Source: Paulinella micropora (taxonomy: Eukaryota > Cercozoa > Imbricatea > Euglyphida). From it: a stretch of DNA of 40,255 nt. The stretch's first letter is position 1, and every line of letters starts with the position of its first letter. The position numbers and the translations under genes were made by a program. This document shows positions 1-20,013 of this stretch, one piece after another. The notes beneath the pieces were generated by a model. It did no database searches. It was not told the origin of the DNA and saw only the letters and a list, made by a program, of their open reading frames with translations. The stretch is taken from the NCBI GenBank assembly GCA_009731375.1, contig BJOX01000010.1, positions 1 through 40,255 on the forward strand. Direction: 5' to 3'.

Positions 1-251
1 GTGAGTGTGAGTGGTGGTGGTGGTGGTGGTGGTGGTGGTGGTGGTGGTGGTGGTGGTAGTGGTAGTGGTAGTGGTAGTAGTAGTGGTAGTAGTAGTAGTA
101 GTAGTATAGTAGTATAGTAGTATAGTATAGTAGTAGTATAGTATAGTAGTAGTAGTAGTAGTATCAGTAGTAGTAGTAGTATCAGTAGTAGTAGTAGTAG
201 TATCAGTAGTAGTAGTATCAGTAGTAGTAGTAGTATAGTAGTAGTAGTAGA
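1..251. repeat. GGT then AGT/AGTAT triplet microsatellite
   Basis: A GGT tract passes into AGT repeats with scattered AGTAT and ATC interruptions, and abuts the LINE fragment on its right. No gene is visible in it. Confidence 0.95.
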
Positions 252-671
252 AGTAATCAGCTGAAGAAAAATTTCGTCCGGTACGATAAATCTTCGCATC
301 CCCAGCACAAGCAAATCTCGCAAATCACGCCACGCTTGCAGAATTACACGGGTAAAGATTACCACATCATGTGTAAAGAGAGCTTGTCACCTGAAACACG
401 CAAACTCCTTGACCACACAAAGCAACTCATGAAGGACTACCCAAATTTCGTGGCAGCAGTGTGGACCACAGATGGTGAGATATATCTACGCCCACGAGAG
501 AGTGAGAACAGATTTAAGATCCAACGCTTGACTCATATTCGATACTTGAAGAACCACTTCAAGAACTGTGAGTCAGACCACTCATCTGCCTCCCCAAGGA
601 CCAACAGGTCAGGAAATACAACCATGTCTAGTTCCAGTTCGACGTTCCCTGCCAGTGAGGCACCGCAGTAA
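252..671 (+). CDS. LINE ORF1 protein, C-terminal part (FP25K-like C-terminal domain)
   Basis: The frame is open leftwards from 336 through about 28 further codons into the AGT array, so the true start is lost and the TTG at 336 is not a start. The pattern of Leu-Ser-Pro-Glu, then KLLDHTKQL, then a W-T-x-D-G-x-I-Y-x-R strand and a final R-x-T-H-I-R-Y-L resembles the C-terminal domain of FP25K-like/LINE ORF1 proteins, in which a hydrophobic helix precedes a strand pair with a Trp and an Asp/Asn-Gly turn; that domain is known from ORF1 proteins of several LINE clades. A low-complexity Ser/Thr tail follows. The family assignment is by pattern only. ORF1 proteins bind element RNA; any activity here is untestable because the protein is truncated. 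Confidence 0.65.
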   Translation, partial: SNQLKKNFVRYDKSSHPQHKQISQITPRLQNYTGKDYHIMCKESLSPETRKLLDHTKQLMKDYPNFVAAVWTTDGEIYLRPRESENRFKIQRLTHIRYLKNHFKNCESDHSSASPRTNRSGNTTMSSSSSTFPASEAPQ

Positions 672-1318
672 GCCATGAGCTCCTTATTACAGCCCAACCC
701 CCTACCCCTGGAACACCTACCAGAACAGACTCAACCCAATTGCAACAATGCACCACACCCACCAGCACAAATCATACACCCACACCTCACATCTCTTCCC
801 CCCAAGGTAAACAAACACTTCTCTATATATCATACGAATATCCGTGGTATAACAGGAAGCCACCAAACCCTACTTAACCATCTATCCAACCCTGACTGCA
901 CTCACTTCATCCCAGACATTATATCACTTACGGAATCAAAAATAACACCAGGTACACCACACACTCACTTCCCAATCCCAACATACACATCCTATCATAC
1001 CACAGATGTGTCGGTCTACTATAAAAACGATATGCACATCACAATCTCTGAATCTAAAATCTCAAAAGCCTCTGGCGTAATCATGCAGATACACAGCACA
1101 GAACATAAAAATAATCCAATCCACACCATATTCCATATCTACAAAAGACCACTCTCACAATCCTACGACTGCGCTTTCTTCCAAGAGCTCCAAAACTACA
1201 TGCAAGGTATCCTCTCTGCCTCCCCACACACGAGCATCACGATTGTTGGTGACCTTAACCTTGATCTCTTGCGCCCTACAAAACAGGTATGTGACTTCCT
1301 TGCAATCAACAACCTCTT

Positions 1319-1320
<2 letters not shown>
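252..1320 (+). mobile_element. APE-type non-LTR retrotransposon (LINE) fragment
   Basis: Two adjacent open frames match the usual LINE order: the end of an ORF1 protein followed by the N-terminal endonuclease of ORF2. The fragment is cut on both sides by AGT/AGC triplet arrays, so the ORF1 N-terminus, the reverse transcriptase and the 3' end are missing. Its base composition (A- and C-rich coding strand) differs from the exons of the two host-like genes in the window. The element is dead as it stands. Whether the triplet array grew inside the element or the element landed in an array cannot be told from this copy alone. Confidence 0.85.

Positions 1321-1322
<2 letters not shown>
675..1322 (+). 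pseudogene. LINE ORF2, N-terminal APE-like endonuclease, truncated
   Basis: The ATG at 675 lies three bases after the ORF1 stop, in the same frame. After a Pro-rich lead of about 45 residues come motifs of the apurinic endonuclease-like domain of LINEs: FSIYHTNIRGI (the strand carrying the metal-binding Asn), a DIISLTESKI strand with the catalytic Glu (residues about 79-90), a YxxYHTTDVSVYYKND stretch, and VGDLNLDLL (about residue 190), the GDxN motif. The frame then turns into Ser codons of the AGC/AGT array from about 1320 and runs on to a stop at 1926-1928, so the last endonuclease motif (SDH) and the whole reverse transcriptase are absent. This enzyme normally nicks the target DNA. Endonuclease identity is firm; the clade (for example L2/CR1 or I-like) is not determinable. 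Confidence 0.85.
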
Positions 1323-1357
<35 letters not shown>

Positions 1358-1436
1358 CAGCAGTAGCAGCAGTAGCAGCAGTAGCAGCAGTAGTAGTAGT
1401 AGTAGTAGTAGTAGTAGCAGTAGTAGCAGTAGTAGC

Positions 1437-1471
<35 letters not shown>

Positions 1472-1492
1472 CAGCAGCAGCAGTAGTGGTAA

Positions 1493-1555
<63 letters not shown>

Positions 1556-1565
1556 CAGTAGTAGC

Positions 1566-1603
<38 letters not shown>

Positions 1604-1634
1604 CAGTGGTAGCAGTAGTAGTAGTAGTATTAGC

Positions 1635-1692
<58 letters not shown>

Positions 1693-1761
1693 GTAGTATT
1701 AGTAGTAGTAGTAGTATTTGTAGTAGCAGTAGTAGTAGTCGTGGTAGTCGTGGTAGTCGTG

Positions 1762-1847
<86 letters not shown>

Positions 1848-1899
1848 TGTGGTGGTGGTAGTAGTAGTAGCAGTAGTAGTAGTAATAGTAGTAGTAATT
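1320..1899. repeat. AGC/AGT triplet microsatellite
   Basis: An initial run of AGC changes to AGT with sporadic AGC, ATT, GGT and CGT variants. It encodes only poly-Ser, poly-Val or poly-Thr in the different frames and is not a gene, although it stays in frame with the ORF2 fragment for about 200 codons. Confidence 0.95.
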
Positions 1900-2010
1900 A
1901 TGATTTGGGTCACCATCTAGTGAAATAAGTAGCTCTTGGGTTAACGATTTGTATGGATGACCAGAGGTCACTAGTATTCGTACAAGTAACTTCATTAAAT
2001 CCAAGGCCTA

Positions 2011-2023
2011 GTAGTAGTAGTAT

Positions 2024-2077
<54 letters not shown>

Positions 2078-2115
2078 TAGTAGTAGTAGTAGTAGTAGTA
2101 GAAGTAGTGGTAGAG

Positions 2116-2172
<57 letters not shown>

Positions 2173-2199
2173 AGTTCACTAGTAGTTGTAGTAGTAGAG

Positions 2200-2262
<63 letters not shown>

Positions 2263-2311
2263 AGTAGTAGTAGTAGAAGTAGAAGTAGAAGTAGAAGTAG
2301 TAGTAGTAGTT

Positions 2312-2371
<60 letters not shown>

Positions 2372-2384
2372 TGACTACCACTAT

Positions 2385-2427
<43 letters not shown>

Positions 2428-2452
2428 GCTACCACCACTACTACTACTACTA

Positions 2453-2524
<72 letters not shown>

Positions 2525-2634
2525 GGCTATGAGAGAACAACTGTTTTCTCTTATTCAACCAAGGGGGAAAACGATAAAAATAACCCAATAATGATGCAGA
2601 TTTTGCTATCATAATCGCGTTAAATTATGTTTTA

Positions 2635-2636
<2 letters not shown>
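2011..2636. repeat. AGT array meeting an ACT array head to head, then unique spacer
   Basis: AGT repeats (2011 to about 2310) switch to ACT repeats (2311-2524) at about 2310, which makes a large inverted repeat able to fold on itself. The 2525-2636 spacer is AT-rich and I recognise nothing in it; likewise the 1925-2010 spacer. Confidence 0.9.
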
Positions 2637-2906
<270 letters not shown>

Positions 2907-2952
2907 GTCTGTATGTCTGTATGCATGCATGCATGCGTATGTATCTATGTAT

Positions 2953-3131
<179 letters not shown>

Positions 3132-3133
<2 letters not shown>

Positions 3134-3602
3134 GTTTTTTGAAATGGGTGCCATCTGTCGACAGACAGAGAATTAGGGGATGGTGTGGGTGTGCTGGGCC
3201 CGTGGTGGGGTGCCTTTGTGTGCCTAGCCATACGCCTATAAGTCACATGCCGAAATAGCGACGGGAAGCACAATCCTGTTCCCTCAGGGTGTGCTTTCTC
3301 GATTGTTGAGCCCGGAATAAAACCCACAGTGCTCTGTCGGTTTATACTAGACTGTCGAACAGTCTCGAAACTCCATCTGCTTACTGGGTCCTCTGTAATG
3401 GAGGTGGGAGCTCGTTCTGCAAGGGGCGCTTATGGAACGAGCCCTGGCCCCGCCTGGTACTAGGGAGATTTGGTATCGCCTGTATCAGTCCCTTCCGTGC
3501 AAACATCACGGCTTAGCTGGGCATCGGGTTAATACTTTACCCACAGACTTCCTTGGTTGACGAAATCAGAAGCTCCTTTTTTCTGACATTAGTCGATATC
3601 TC

Positions 3603-3605
<3 letters not shown>
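3132..3605 (+). mobile_element. Dispersed repeat family A, copy 1 (LINE/SINE 3' region with TATC tail)
   Basis: About 470 bp that recurs six more times in this window. All copies share one 3' terminus, ATTAGTCGATATCTCATC, which continues directly into TATC repeats, while their 5' ends stop at different points. A fixed 3' end, variable 5' truncation and a simple-repeat tail are the signature of non-LTR retrotransposition. It contains the palindrome TCTGTCGACAGA near 3155 and a 7-bp hairpin AGACTGT-CGA-ACAGTCT near 3349. No long open frame is seen, so this is a 3' UTR or a SINE. Confidence 0.8.

Positions 3606-3677
<72 letters not shown>
3606..3677. repeat. TATC tail of family A copy 1
   Basis: TATC repeats running straight out of the family A 3' end. 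Confidence 0.9.
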
Positions 3678-3679
<2 letters not shown>

Positions 3680-4226
3680 CAGTTGATCTCATCACTTACT
3701 CCACAGAGTGAACCAAGGCCACTTGAGGTGTCACTGACCCTCCCTTGGGCTTGGTTTTTTGAAATGGGTGCCATCTGTCGACAGACAGAGAATTAGGGGA
3801 TGGTGTGGGTGTGCTGGGCCCGTGGTGGGGTGCCTTATGTGTGCCTAGCCATACGCCTATAAGTCACATGCCGAAATAGCGACGGGAAGCACAATCCTGT
3901 TCCCTCAGGGTGCCCTTTCTCGCTTGTTGAGCCCGGAATAAAACCCACAGTGCTCTGTCGGTTTATACTAGACTGTCGAACAGTCTCGAAACTCCATCTG
4001 CTTACTGGGTCCTCTGTAATGGAGGTGGGAGCTCGTTCTGCAAGGGGCGCTTATGGAACGAGCCCTGGCCCCGCCTGGTACTAGGGAGATTTGGTATCGC
4101 CTGTATCAGTCTCTTCCGTGCAAATATCACGGCTTAGCTGGGCATCGGGTTAATACTTTACCCACAGACTTCCTTGGTTGACGAAATCAGAAGCTCCTTT
4201 TTTCTGACATTAGTCGATATCTCATC
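3678..4226 (+). mobile_element. Dispersed repeat family A, copy 2 (longest copy)
   Basis: This copy extends about 75 bp further 5' than copy 1 (3678-3752) and is otherwise nearly identical, with single-base differences such as GTGCCCTTTCTCGC against GTGTGCTTTCTCGA. It ends with the same terminus and a short TATC tail (4221-4254). Confidence 0.8.
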
Positions 4227-4243
4227 TATCTATCTATCTATCT

Positions 4244-4318
4244 ATCTATCAATCTATCCATCAACTGGTGACGGAATGGAATGGATGCCTATGTCTTCGG
4301 ATATGCAGAGCTGACAGA
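4244..4318 (+). mobile_element. Family C 3' fragment (copy without the group I-like RNA)
   Basis: Some 70 bp from CAACTGGTG through CTTCGG to GCAGAGCTGA match the 3' end of family C at 11165-11225 with few changes. It is embedded in TATC on its left and GGTA/GATA repeats on its right. Confidence 0.65.
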
Positions 4319-4359
4319 TAGGTAGGTAGGTAGGTAGGTAGGTAGGCAGGTAGGTAGGC

Positions 4360-4424
<65 letters not shown>

Positions 4425-4510
4425 CTCATGCATATCTATCTATTTATCTATCAATCAAATAGGTGGGGTGGGCTGTGGCCTGTGGGATGCTGGTGTTATA
4501 TTGGCACGGT

Positions 4511-4596
<86 letters not shown>
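4319..4596. repeat. GGTA, GATA and TATC arrays around a short unique spacer
   Basis: GGTA (4319-4350) and GATA (4361-4424) switch to TATC (4430-4596). The spacer 4455-4512 is unrecognised. Confidence 0.9.
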
Positions 4597-4689
4597 CAGG
4601 AAGCTTTGGTATTGCCTGTATCAGTCCCTTCCGTGCAAACATCACGGCTTAGCTGGGCATCGGGTTAATACTTTACCCACAGACTTCCT
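4597..4689 (+). mobile_element. Dispersed repeat family A, copy 3 (interrupted by assembly gap)
   Basis: It matches family A from the GGAAGCTTTGGTATTGCC segment up to ACAGACTTCC, where the gap 4690-5003 begins. Its 5' side abuts TATC repeats. Confidence 0.75.
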
Positions 4690-5003
4690 NNNNNNNNNNN
4701 NNNNNNNNNNNNNNNNNNNNNNNNNNNNNNNNNNNNNNNNNNNNNNNNNNNNNNNNNNNNNNNNNNNNNNNNNNNNNNNNNNNNNNNNNNNNNNNNNNNN
4801 NNNNNNNNNNNNNNNNNNNNNNNNNNNNNNNNNNNNNNNNNNNNNNNNNNNNNNNNNNNNNNNNNNNNNNNNNNNNNNNNNNNNNNNNNNNNNNNNNNNN
4901 NNNNNNNNNNNNNNNNNNNNNNNNNNNNNNNNNNNNNNNNNNNNNNNNNNNNNNNNNNNNNNNNNNNNNNNNNNNNNNNNNNNNNNNNNNNNNNNNNNNN
5001 NNN

Positions 5004-5313
5004 CTTTTCTCGCTTGTTGAGCCCGGAATAAAACCCACAGTGCTCTGTCGGTTTATACTAGACTGTCGAACAGTCTCGAAACTCCATCTGCTACTGGGCC
5101 CTCTGTAATGGAGGTGGGAGCTCGTTCTGCAAGGGGCGCTTTATGGAACGAGCCCTGGCCCCGCCTGGTACCAGGAAGCTTTGGTATTGCCTGTATCAGT
5201 CCCTTCCGTGCAAACATCACGGCCTAGCTGGGCATCGGGTTAATACTTTACCCACAGACTTCCTTGGTTGACGAAATCAGAAGCTCCTTTTTTCTGACAT
5301 TAGTCGATATTTC

Positions 5314-5320
<7 letters not shown>
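5004..5320 (+). mobile_element. Dispersed repeat family A, copy 4
   Basis: It resumes after the gap at CTTTTCTCGCTTGTTGAG and runs to the family terminus (here GATATTTCATC), followed by TATC repeats to 5391. Confidence 0.8.
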
Positions 5321-5392
<72 letters not shown>

Positions 5393-5438
5393 ATGGACCA
5401 AATAAATTGACACGGTTTGGAAATATGCATGCATGTAT

Positions 5439-5484
<46 letters not shown>

Positions 5485-5497
5485 GGATAGATAGATG

Positions 5498-5556
<59 letters not shown>

Positions 5557-5590
5557 GGATATATTTGGTCCATGATAGGTAGATAGATGG

Positions 5591-5636
<46 letters not shown>

Positions 5637-5740
5637 TTAGATAGATAGATGGATGGATAGATGGATGGATAAATAAGTAGATATGTAGATAGATAGATAG
5701 GTGCGTACACGGACTATGCAGGTAACTATGTGTATGCATG
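5320..5740. repeat. TATC/GATA foldback with unique inverted arms
   Basis: A TATC array (5320-5391) and a GATA array (5436-5700) flank each other in opposite orientation. A unique 17-nt arm, CTATCATGGACCAAATA at about 5388, recurs as its exact reverse complement at about 5560, so the palindrome is not only due to the simple repeats. Confidence 0.85.
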
Positions 5741-5787
5741 TATTTAATAATACGTAATTTCGCCCCCAGTCTGGAATCTTGAATTCC

Positions 5788-6103
<316 letters not shown>

Positions 6104-6640
6104 TCTCTGCTAGGTGGTTGCACGAACACGCAGATGTGCTAAAGGTTAACGCAATACACACACATACATACAGACACATGAGTATGATGTGCAAATTTTA
6201 GAAGCAAACACACACACACAAACACACATAAATATTAATGCATACACATCCAAGTTGCACGAACACGCAGGTATGCATTTATGTATGTATGTATGTATGT
6301 ATGTATGTATGCATGTATGTATGCATGTATGTATGTATGTATGTATGTATTATGTAAGTATGTATGTATGTATGTATGTATATGAAAGCTTCAACACAAT
6401 CCACACTCACACACACACACACACACACATACACATACACACAGACACACACATGAATATGGTGTGCAAATTTACATGCAAACACACACACAGGCACATA
6501 AATACATCTGCATCTAAAGGAAATCGAAAGGTTGGGCAGGAGGAAAGGACGCAAAACTTTGTAGCTTTTTGCGGTGGCTGATTTCATCCCCGCATTTTAC
6601 CGTATTTTTGCTTGCCTATCTCACAATTTGGCTTCTCTGT
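6104..6640. repeat. Diverged tandem duplication with ATGT and CA arrays
   Basis: The words TTGCACGAACACGCAG (about 6117 and 6255) and ATGTGCAAATTT-like stretches (about 6188 and 6462) each occur twice in the same order, so about 140-270 bp were duplicated and then filled with ATGT and CA repeats. No exon is recognisable. Confidence 0.6.
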
Positions 6641-6642
6641 GT

Positions 6643-6711
<69 letters not shown>

Positions 6712-7539
6712 CCNNNNNNNNNNNNNNNNNNNNNNNNNNNNNNNNNNNNNNNNNNNNNNNNNNNNNNNNNNNNNNNNNNNNNNNNNNNNNNNNNNNNNNN
6801 NNNNNNNNNNNNNNNNNNNNNNNNNNNNNNNNNNNNNNNNNNNNNNNNNNNNNNNNNNNNNNNNNNNNNNNNNNNNNNNNNNNNNNNNNNNNNNNNNNNN
6901 NNNNNNNNNNNNNNNNNNNNNNNNNNNNNNNNNNNNNNNNNNNNNNNNNNNNNNNNNNNNNNNNNNNNNNNNNNNNNNNNNNNNNNNNNNNNNNNNNNNN
7001 NNNNNNNNNNNNNNNNNNNNNNNNNNNNNNNNNNNNNNNNNNNNNNNNNNNNNNNNNNNNNNNNNNNNNNNNNNNNNNNNNNNNNNNNNNNNNNNNNNNN
7101 NNNNNNNNNNNNNNNNNNNNNNNNNNNNNNNNNNNNNNNNNNNNNNNNNNNNNNNNNNNNNNNNNNNNNNNNNNNNNNNNNNNNNNNNNNNNNNNNNNNN
7201 NNNNNNNNNNNNNNNNNNNNNNNNNNNNNNNNNNNNNNNNNNNNNNNNNNNNNNNNNNNNNNNNNNNNNNNNNNNNNNNNNNNNNNNNNNNNNNNNNNNN
7301 NNNNNNNNNNNNNNNNNNNNNNNNNNNNNNNNNNNNNNNNNNNNNNNNNNNNNNNNNNNNNNNNNNNNNNNNNNNNNNNNNNNNNNNNNNNNNNNNNNNN
7401 NNNNNNNNNNNNNNNNNNNNNNNNNNNNNNNNNNNNNNNNNNNNNNNNNNNNNNNNNNNNNNNNNNNNNNNNNNNNNNNNNNNNNNNNNNNNNNNNNNNN
7501 NNNNNNNNNNNNNNNNNNNNNNNNNNNNNNNNNNNNNNN
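6640..7539. other. TG and T runs followed by assembly gap
   Basis: A TG dinucleotide array and a long T run lead into N (about 6714-7539). The missing 5' exons of the methyltransferase gene, including the SAM-binding glycine motif, could lie in this gap. Confidence 0.9.
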
Positions 7540-7581
7540 TTACCTCTTACCTACTTAATTTCTTCTCGAACGATTGGACAG

Positions 7582-14955
<7,374 letters not shown>

Positions 14956-14963
14956 GTGAATGC

Positions 14964-15078
14964 CTCTTCTTCTTCTTCTTCTTCTTCTTCTTCTTCTTCT
15001 TCTTCTTCTTCTTCTTCTTCTTCTTCTTCTTCTTCTTCTTCTTCTTCTTCTTCTTCTTTTTCTTCTTCTTCTTTTTCT

Positions 15079-15110
<32 letters not shown>

Positions 15111-15382
15111 TTCTTCTTCTTCTTCTTCTTCTTCTTCTTCTTCTTCTTGTTCTCCTCCTCCTCCTCCTCCTCCTCTTCTCTTCTTCTTCTTCTTCTTCTT
15201 CTTCTTCTTCTTCTTCTTCTTCTCCTTCTTCTCCTTCTTCTCCTTCTCCTTCTCCTTCTCCTTCTCCTTCTCCTTCTCCTTCTCCTTCTCCTTCTCCTTC
15301 TTCTTCTTCTTCTTCTTCTTCTTCTTCTTCTTCTTCTTCTTCTTCTTCGTCTTCTTCTTCGTCGTCGTCGTCGTCGTCGAAA
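14964..15382. repeat. TTC, TCC, CTCCTT and GTC triplet mosaic
   Basis: A long polypyrimidine tract on the + strand with block changes of unit; a candidate for triplex-forming DNA. No gene. Confidence 0.95.
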
Positions 15383-15404
15383 CACACAGTCATCACAGGT
15401 GTAG

Positions 15405-16230
<826 letters not shown>

Positions 16231-16233
<3 letters not shown>

Positions 16234-16407
16234 GTGTATCTCCTGCCAATTGCTGAGCCAAAAGGCCATGTGCATCCAGTCCTCCATTCCATAAGGAAAG
16301 TCTCCACACCAATCGGTGGAATAAAGGAAGTGACGGCATAGAACATTACTCTAGGAGCTTTATACCAATCAGCCCATGGAAAGGACCGATGGCCTATGTA
16401 CTCCCTA

Positions 16408-16408
<1 letters not shown>
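16231..16408 (+). mobile_element. Family F, copy 1 (retroelement 3' end, TAA tail)
   Basis: About 178 bp of unique sequence (from GTGTATCTCCTGCCAATTGC to TATGTACTCCCTAAAT) between TAA arrays; it recurs at 16743 and 17132. It continues directly into AAT repeats. Confidence 0.7.
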
Positions 16409-16475
<67 letters not shown>

Positions 16476-16593
16476 GAATAACAACAACAACAACAACAAC
16501 AACAACAATAACAACAATAACAACAACAACAACAACAACAACAAGAAGAACAACAACAATAACAACAATAACAGCAACAACAGCAACAATAGC

Positions 16594-16634
<41 letters not shown>

Positions 16635-16713
16635 GAGCAACAGCAACAGCATCATCATCATCATCAACAACACCAACAACAACAACAACAACAACAATAA
16701 CAACAACAATAAC

Positions 16714-16742
<29 letters not shown>
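16409..16742. repeat. TAA/CAA triplet mosaic
   Basis: Array between family F copies 1 and 2. Confidence 0.95.
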
Positions 16743-16744
<2 letters not shown>

Positions 16745-16861
16745 TATCTCCTGCCAATTGCTGAGCCAAAAGGCCATGTGCATCCAGTCCTCCATTCCAT
16801 AAGGAAAGTCTCCACACCAATCGGTGGAATAAAGGAAGTGACGGCATAGAACATTACTCTA
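16743..16861 (+). mobile_element. Family F, copy 2 (cut by gap)
   Basis: Identical, as far as read, to copy 1 up to ACATTACTCTA, where the gap 16862-16904 starts. Confidence 0.7.
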
Positions 16862-16904
16862 NNNNNNNNNNNNNNNNNNNNNNNNNNNNNNNNNNNNNNN
16901 NNNN

Positions 16905-16941
16905 TAATAATAATAATAATAATAATAATGATAATATTAAT

Positions 16942-17009
<68 letters not shown>

Positions 17010-17056
17010 ATACAGCAACAAATACAACAACAACAACAACAACAACAACGACGACG

Positions 17057-17131
<75 letters not shown>
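16905..17131. repeat. TAA/CAA/CGA triplet mosaic
   Basis: Array between the gap and family F copy 3. Confidence 0.95.
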
Positions 17132-17185
17132 GTGTATCTCCTGCCAATTGCTGAGCCAAAAGGCCATGTGCATCCAGTCCTCCCA
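17132..17185 (+). mobile_element. Family F, copy 3 (cut by gap)
   Basis: The first 54 bases of family F, then the gap 17186-17344. Confidence 0.65.
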
Positions 17186-17344
17186 NNNNNNNNNNNNNNN
17201 NNNNNNNNNNNNNNNNNNNNNNNNNNNNNNNNNNNNNNNNNNNNNNNNNNNNNNNNNNNNNNNNNNNNNNNNNNNNNNNNNNNNNNNNNNNNNNNNNNNN
17301 NNNNNNNNNNNNNNNNNNNNNNNNNNNNNNNNNNNNNNNNNNNN

Positions 17345-17587
17345 CACCCATAACAATCTGGTGTCTGCTGGGTCCTGGGCTATCAACCAGCATATGCGGA
17401 GTTTAAGATCTTTTACGCGCGCAACGACCCTCCTCCCCAGCATCTACCACCAAAGGGTTATGAGTTGGCGTCACAGTTTAACGCCTTGAGGCCATTGGGC
17501 TGGAACTCTGTTTAGCAAGTGTGACTAGGTTTTTTCATCGGGATTTCCCTCAAATATGTCACAGTCAACACTCCAAGGCAGATTTAC

Positions 17588-17588
<1 letters not shown>
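17345..17588 (+). mobile_element. Family E, retroelement 3' end with TAA tail
   Basis: About 240 bp ending CCAAGGCAGATTTAC and running straight into TAA repeats, as expected of the I/L1-like LINE tail type. Only one copy is present, so the assignment rests on the tail. Confidence 0.5.
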
Positions 17589-17659
<71 letters not shown>

Positions 17660-17660
17660 G

Positions 17661-17695
<35 letters not shown>

Positions 17696-17853
17696 CAACA
17701 ACAACAAGAACAACAAAAACAACAAACAACAACAACAACAACAACAACAACAATAACAATGACAACAATAACAACAACAACAACAACAACAGCAACAGCA
17801 ACAGCAACAACAACAGCAACAACAACAACAACAACAATATCAACAACAACAAC

Positions 17854-17899
<46 letters not shown>

Positions 17900-17923
17900 G
17901 TAATAATAATAATAATAATAACA

Positions 17924-17998
<75 letters not shown>

Positions 17999-18092
17999 CG
18001 ACCATCACAACAACAACAACAGCAGCATCAGCAACAACAACAACAACAACAACAACATCATCAACAACAACAACAACAAGAATAACAATAAC

Positions 18093-18179
<87 letters not shown>

Positions 18180-18248
18180 AACAAAAATAACTACAATAAC
18201 AACAATAACAATAACAATAACAACAACAACAACAACAACAATAACAAT

Positions 18249-18279
<31 letters not shown>

Positions 18280-18351
18280 GAAACAGCAACAACAACAACA
18301 ACAACGGCAACAACAACAACAACAACAACGACGACGACGACGACGATGACG

Positions 18352-18424
<73 letters not shown>

Positions 18425-18468
18425 CGACGACAACAACGACGACAACAACGACGACGACAACGACGACG

Positions 18469-18505
<37 letters not shown>

Positions 18506-18582
18506 GCAACAACAGCAACAACAACAACAACAACAACNNNNNNNNNNCAACGACGACAACAACGACGACGACAACGACGACG

Positions 18583-18619
<37 letters not shown>

Positions 18620-18630
18620 GCAACAACAGC

Positions 18631-18670
<40 letters not shown>

Positions 18671-18680
18671 GCAACAAATA
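17588..18680. repeat. TAA, CAA and CGA triplet mosaic
   Basis: Over 1 kb of triplets with a 10-N join at 18538. The block of CGA-rich triplets and the GCAACAACAGCAAC word occur on both sides of that join, so the two flanks are probably one locus shown twice. Confidence 0.95.
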
Positions 18681-18712
18681 GACTTAGCATTGATTTCCGC
18701 ACACTTTTTGTA

Positions 18713-18726
18713 TAGATGGATAGATG

Positions 18727-18775
<49 letters not shown>

Positions 18776-18815
18776 GTAGATAGGTAGATAGGTAGATGGA
18801 TAGATAGATAGATAT

Positions 18816-18864
<49 letters not shown>

Positions 18865-18871
18865 CAGATAA

Positions 18872-18940
<69 letters not shown>

Positions 18941-18945
18941 CACAC
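18713..18945. repeat. GATA microsatellite
   Basis: GATA with GGTA variants; no gene. Confidence 0.95.
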
Positions 18946-18985
18946 AGATACAGAAATGCATACTTGACATTATCCCTTACTTGAT

Positions 18986-19032
<47 letters not shown>

Positions 19033-19087
19033 TTTTCTCTCTCTCTCTCTTTCCCTTTCTCTCTCTCTGCGTGTGTCTCTCTCTGTC

Positions 19088-19146
<59 letters not shown>

Positions 19147-19208
19147 TGTTTCTTTGTTTGTTTAATTGTGTCCTACGTGTAGATATCTGTTAGCTGGGAG
19201 TGTTTCAC

Positions 19209-19296
<88 letters not shown>
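18986..19296. repeat. CT dinucleotide arrays flanking a unique stretch
   Basis: Two CT arrays (18986-19142 and 19211-19296) around 19143-19210, which I do not recognise. The gap 19297-19686 follows. Confidence 0.93.
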
Positions 19297-19686
19297 NNNN
19301 NNNNNNNNNNNNNNNNNNNNNNNNNNNNNNNNNNNNNNNNNNNNNNNNNNNNNNNNNNNNNNNNNNNNNNNNNNNNNNNNNNNNNNNNNNNNNNNNNNNN
19401 NNNNNNNNNNNNNNNNNNNNNNNNNNNNNNNNNNNNNNNNNNNNNNNNNNNNNNNNNNNNNNNNNNNNNNNNNNNNNNNNNNNNNNNNNNNNNNNNNNNN
19501 NNNNNNNNNNNNNNNNNNNNNNNNNNNNNNNNNNNNNNNNNNNNNNNNNNNNNNNNNNNNNNNNNNNNNNNNNNNNNNNNNNNNNNNNNNNNNNNNNNNN
19601 NNNNNNNNNNNNNNNNNNNNNNNNNNNNNNNNNNNNNNNNNNNNNNNNNNNNNNNNNNNNNNNNNNNNNNNNNNNNNNNNNNNNNN

Positions 19687-20012
<326 letters not shown>

Positions 20013-20013
20013 G

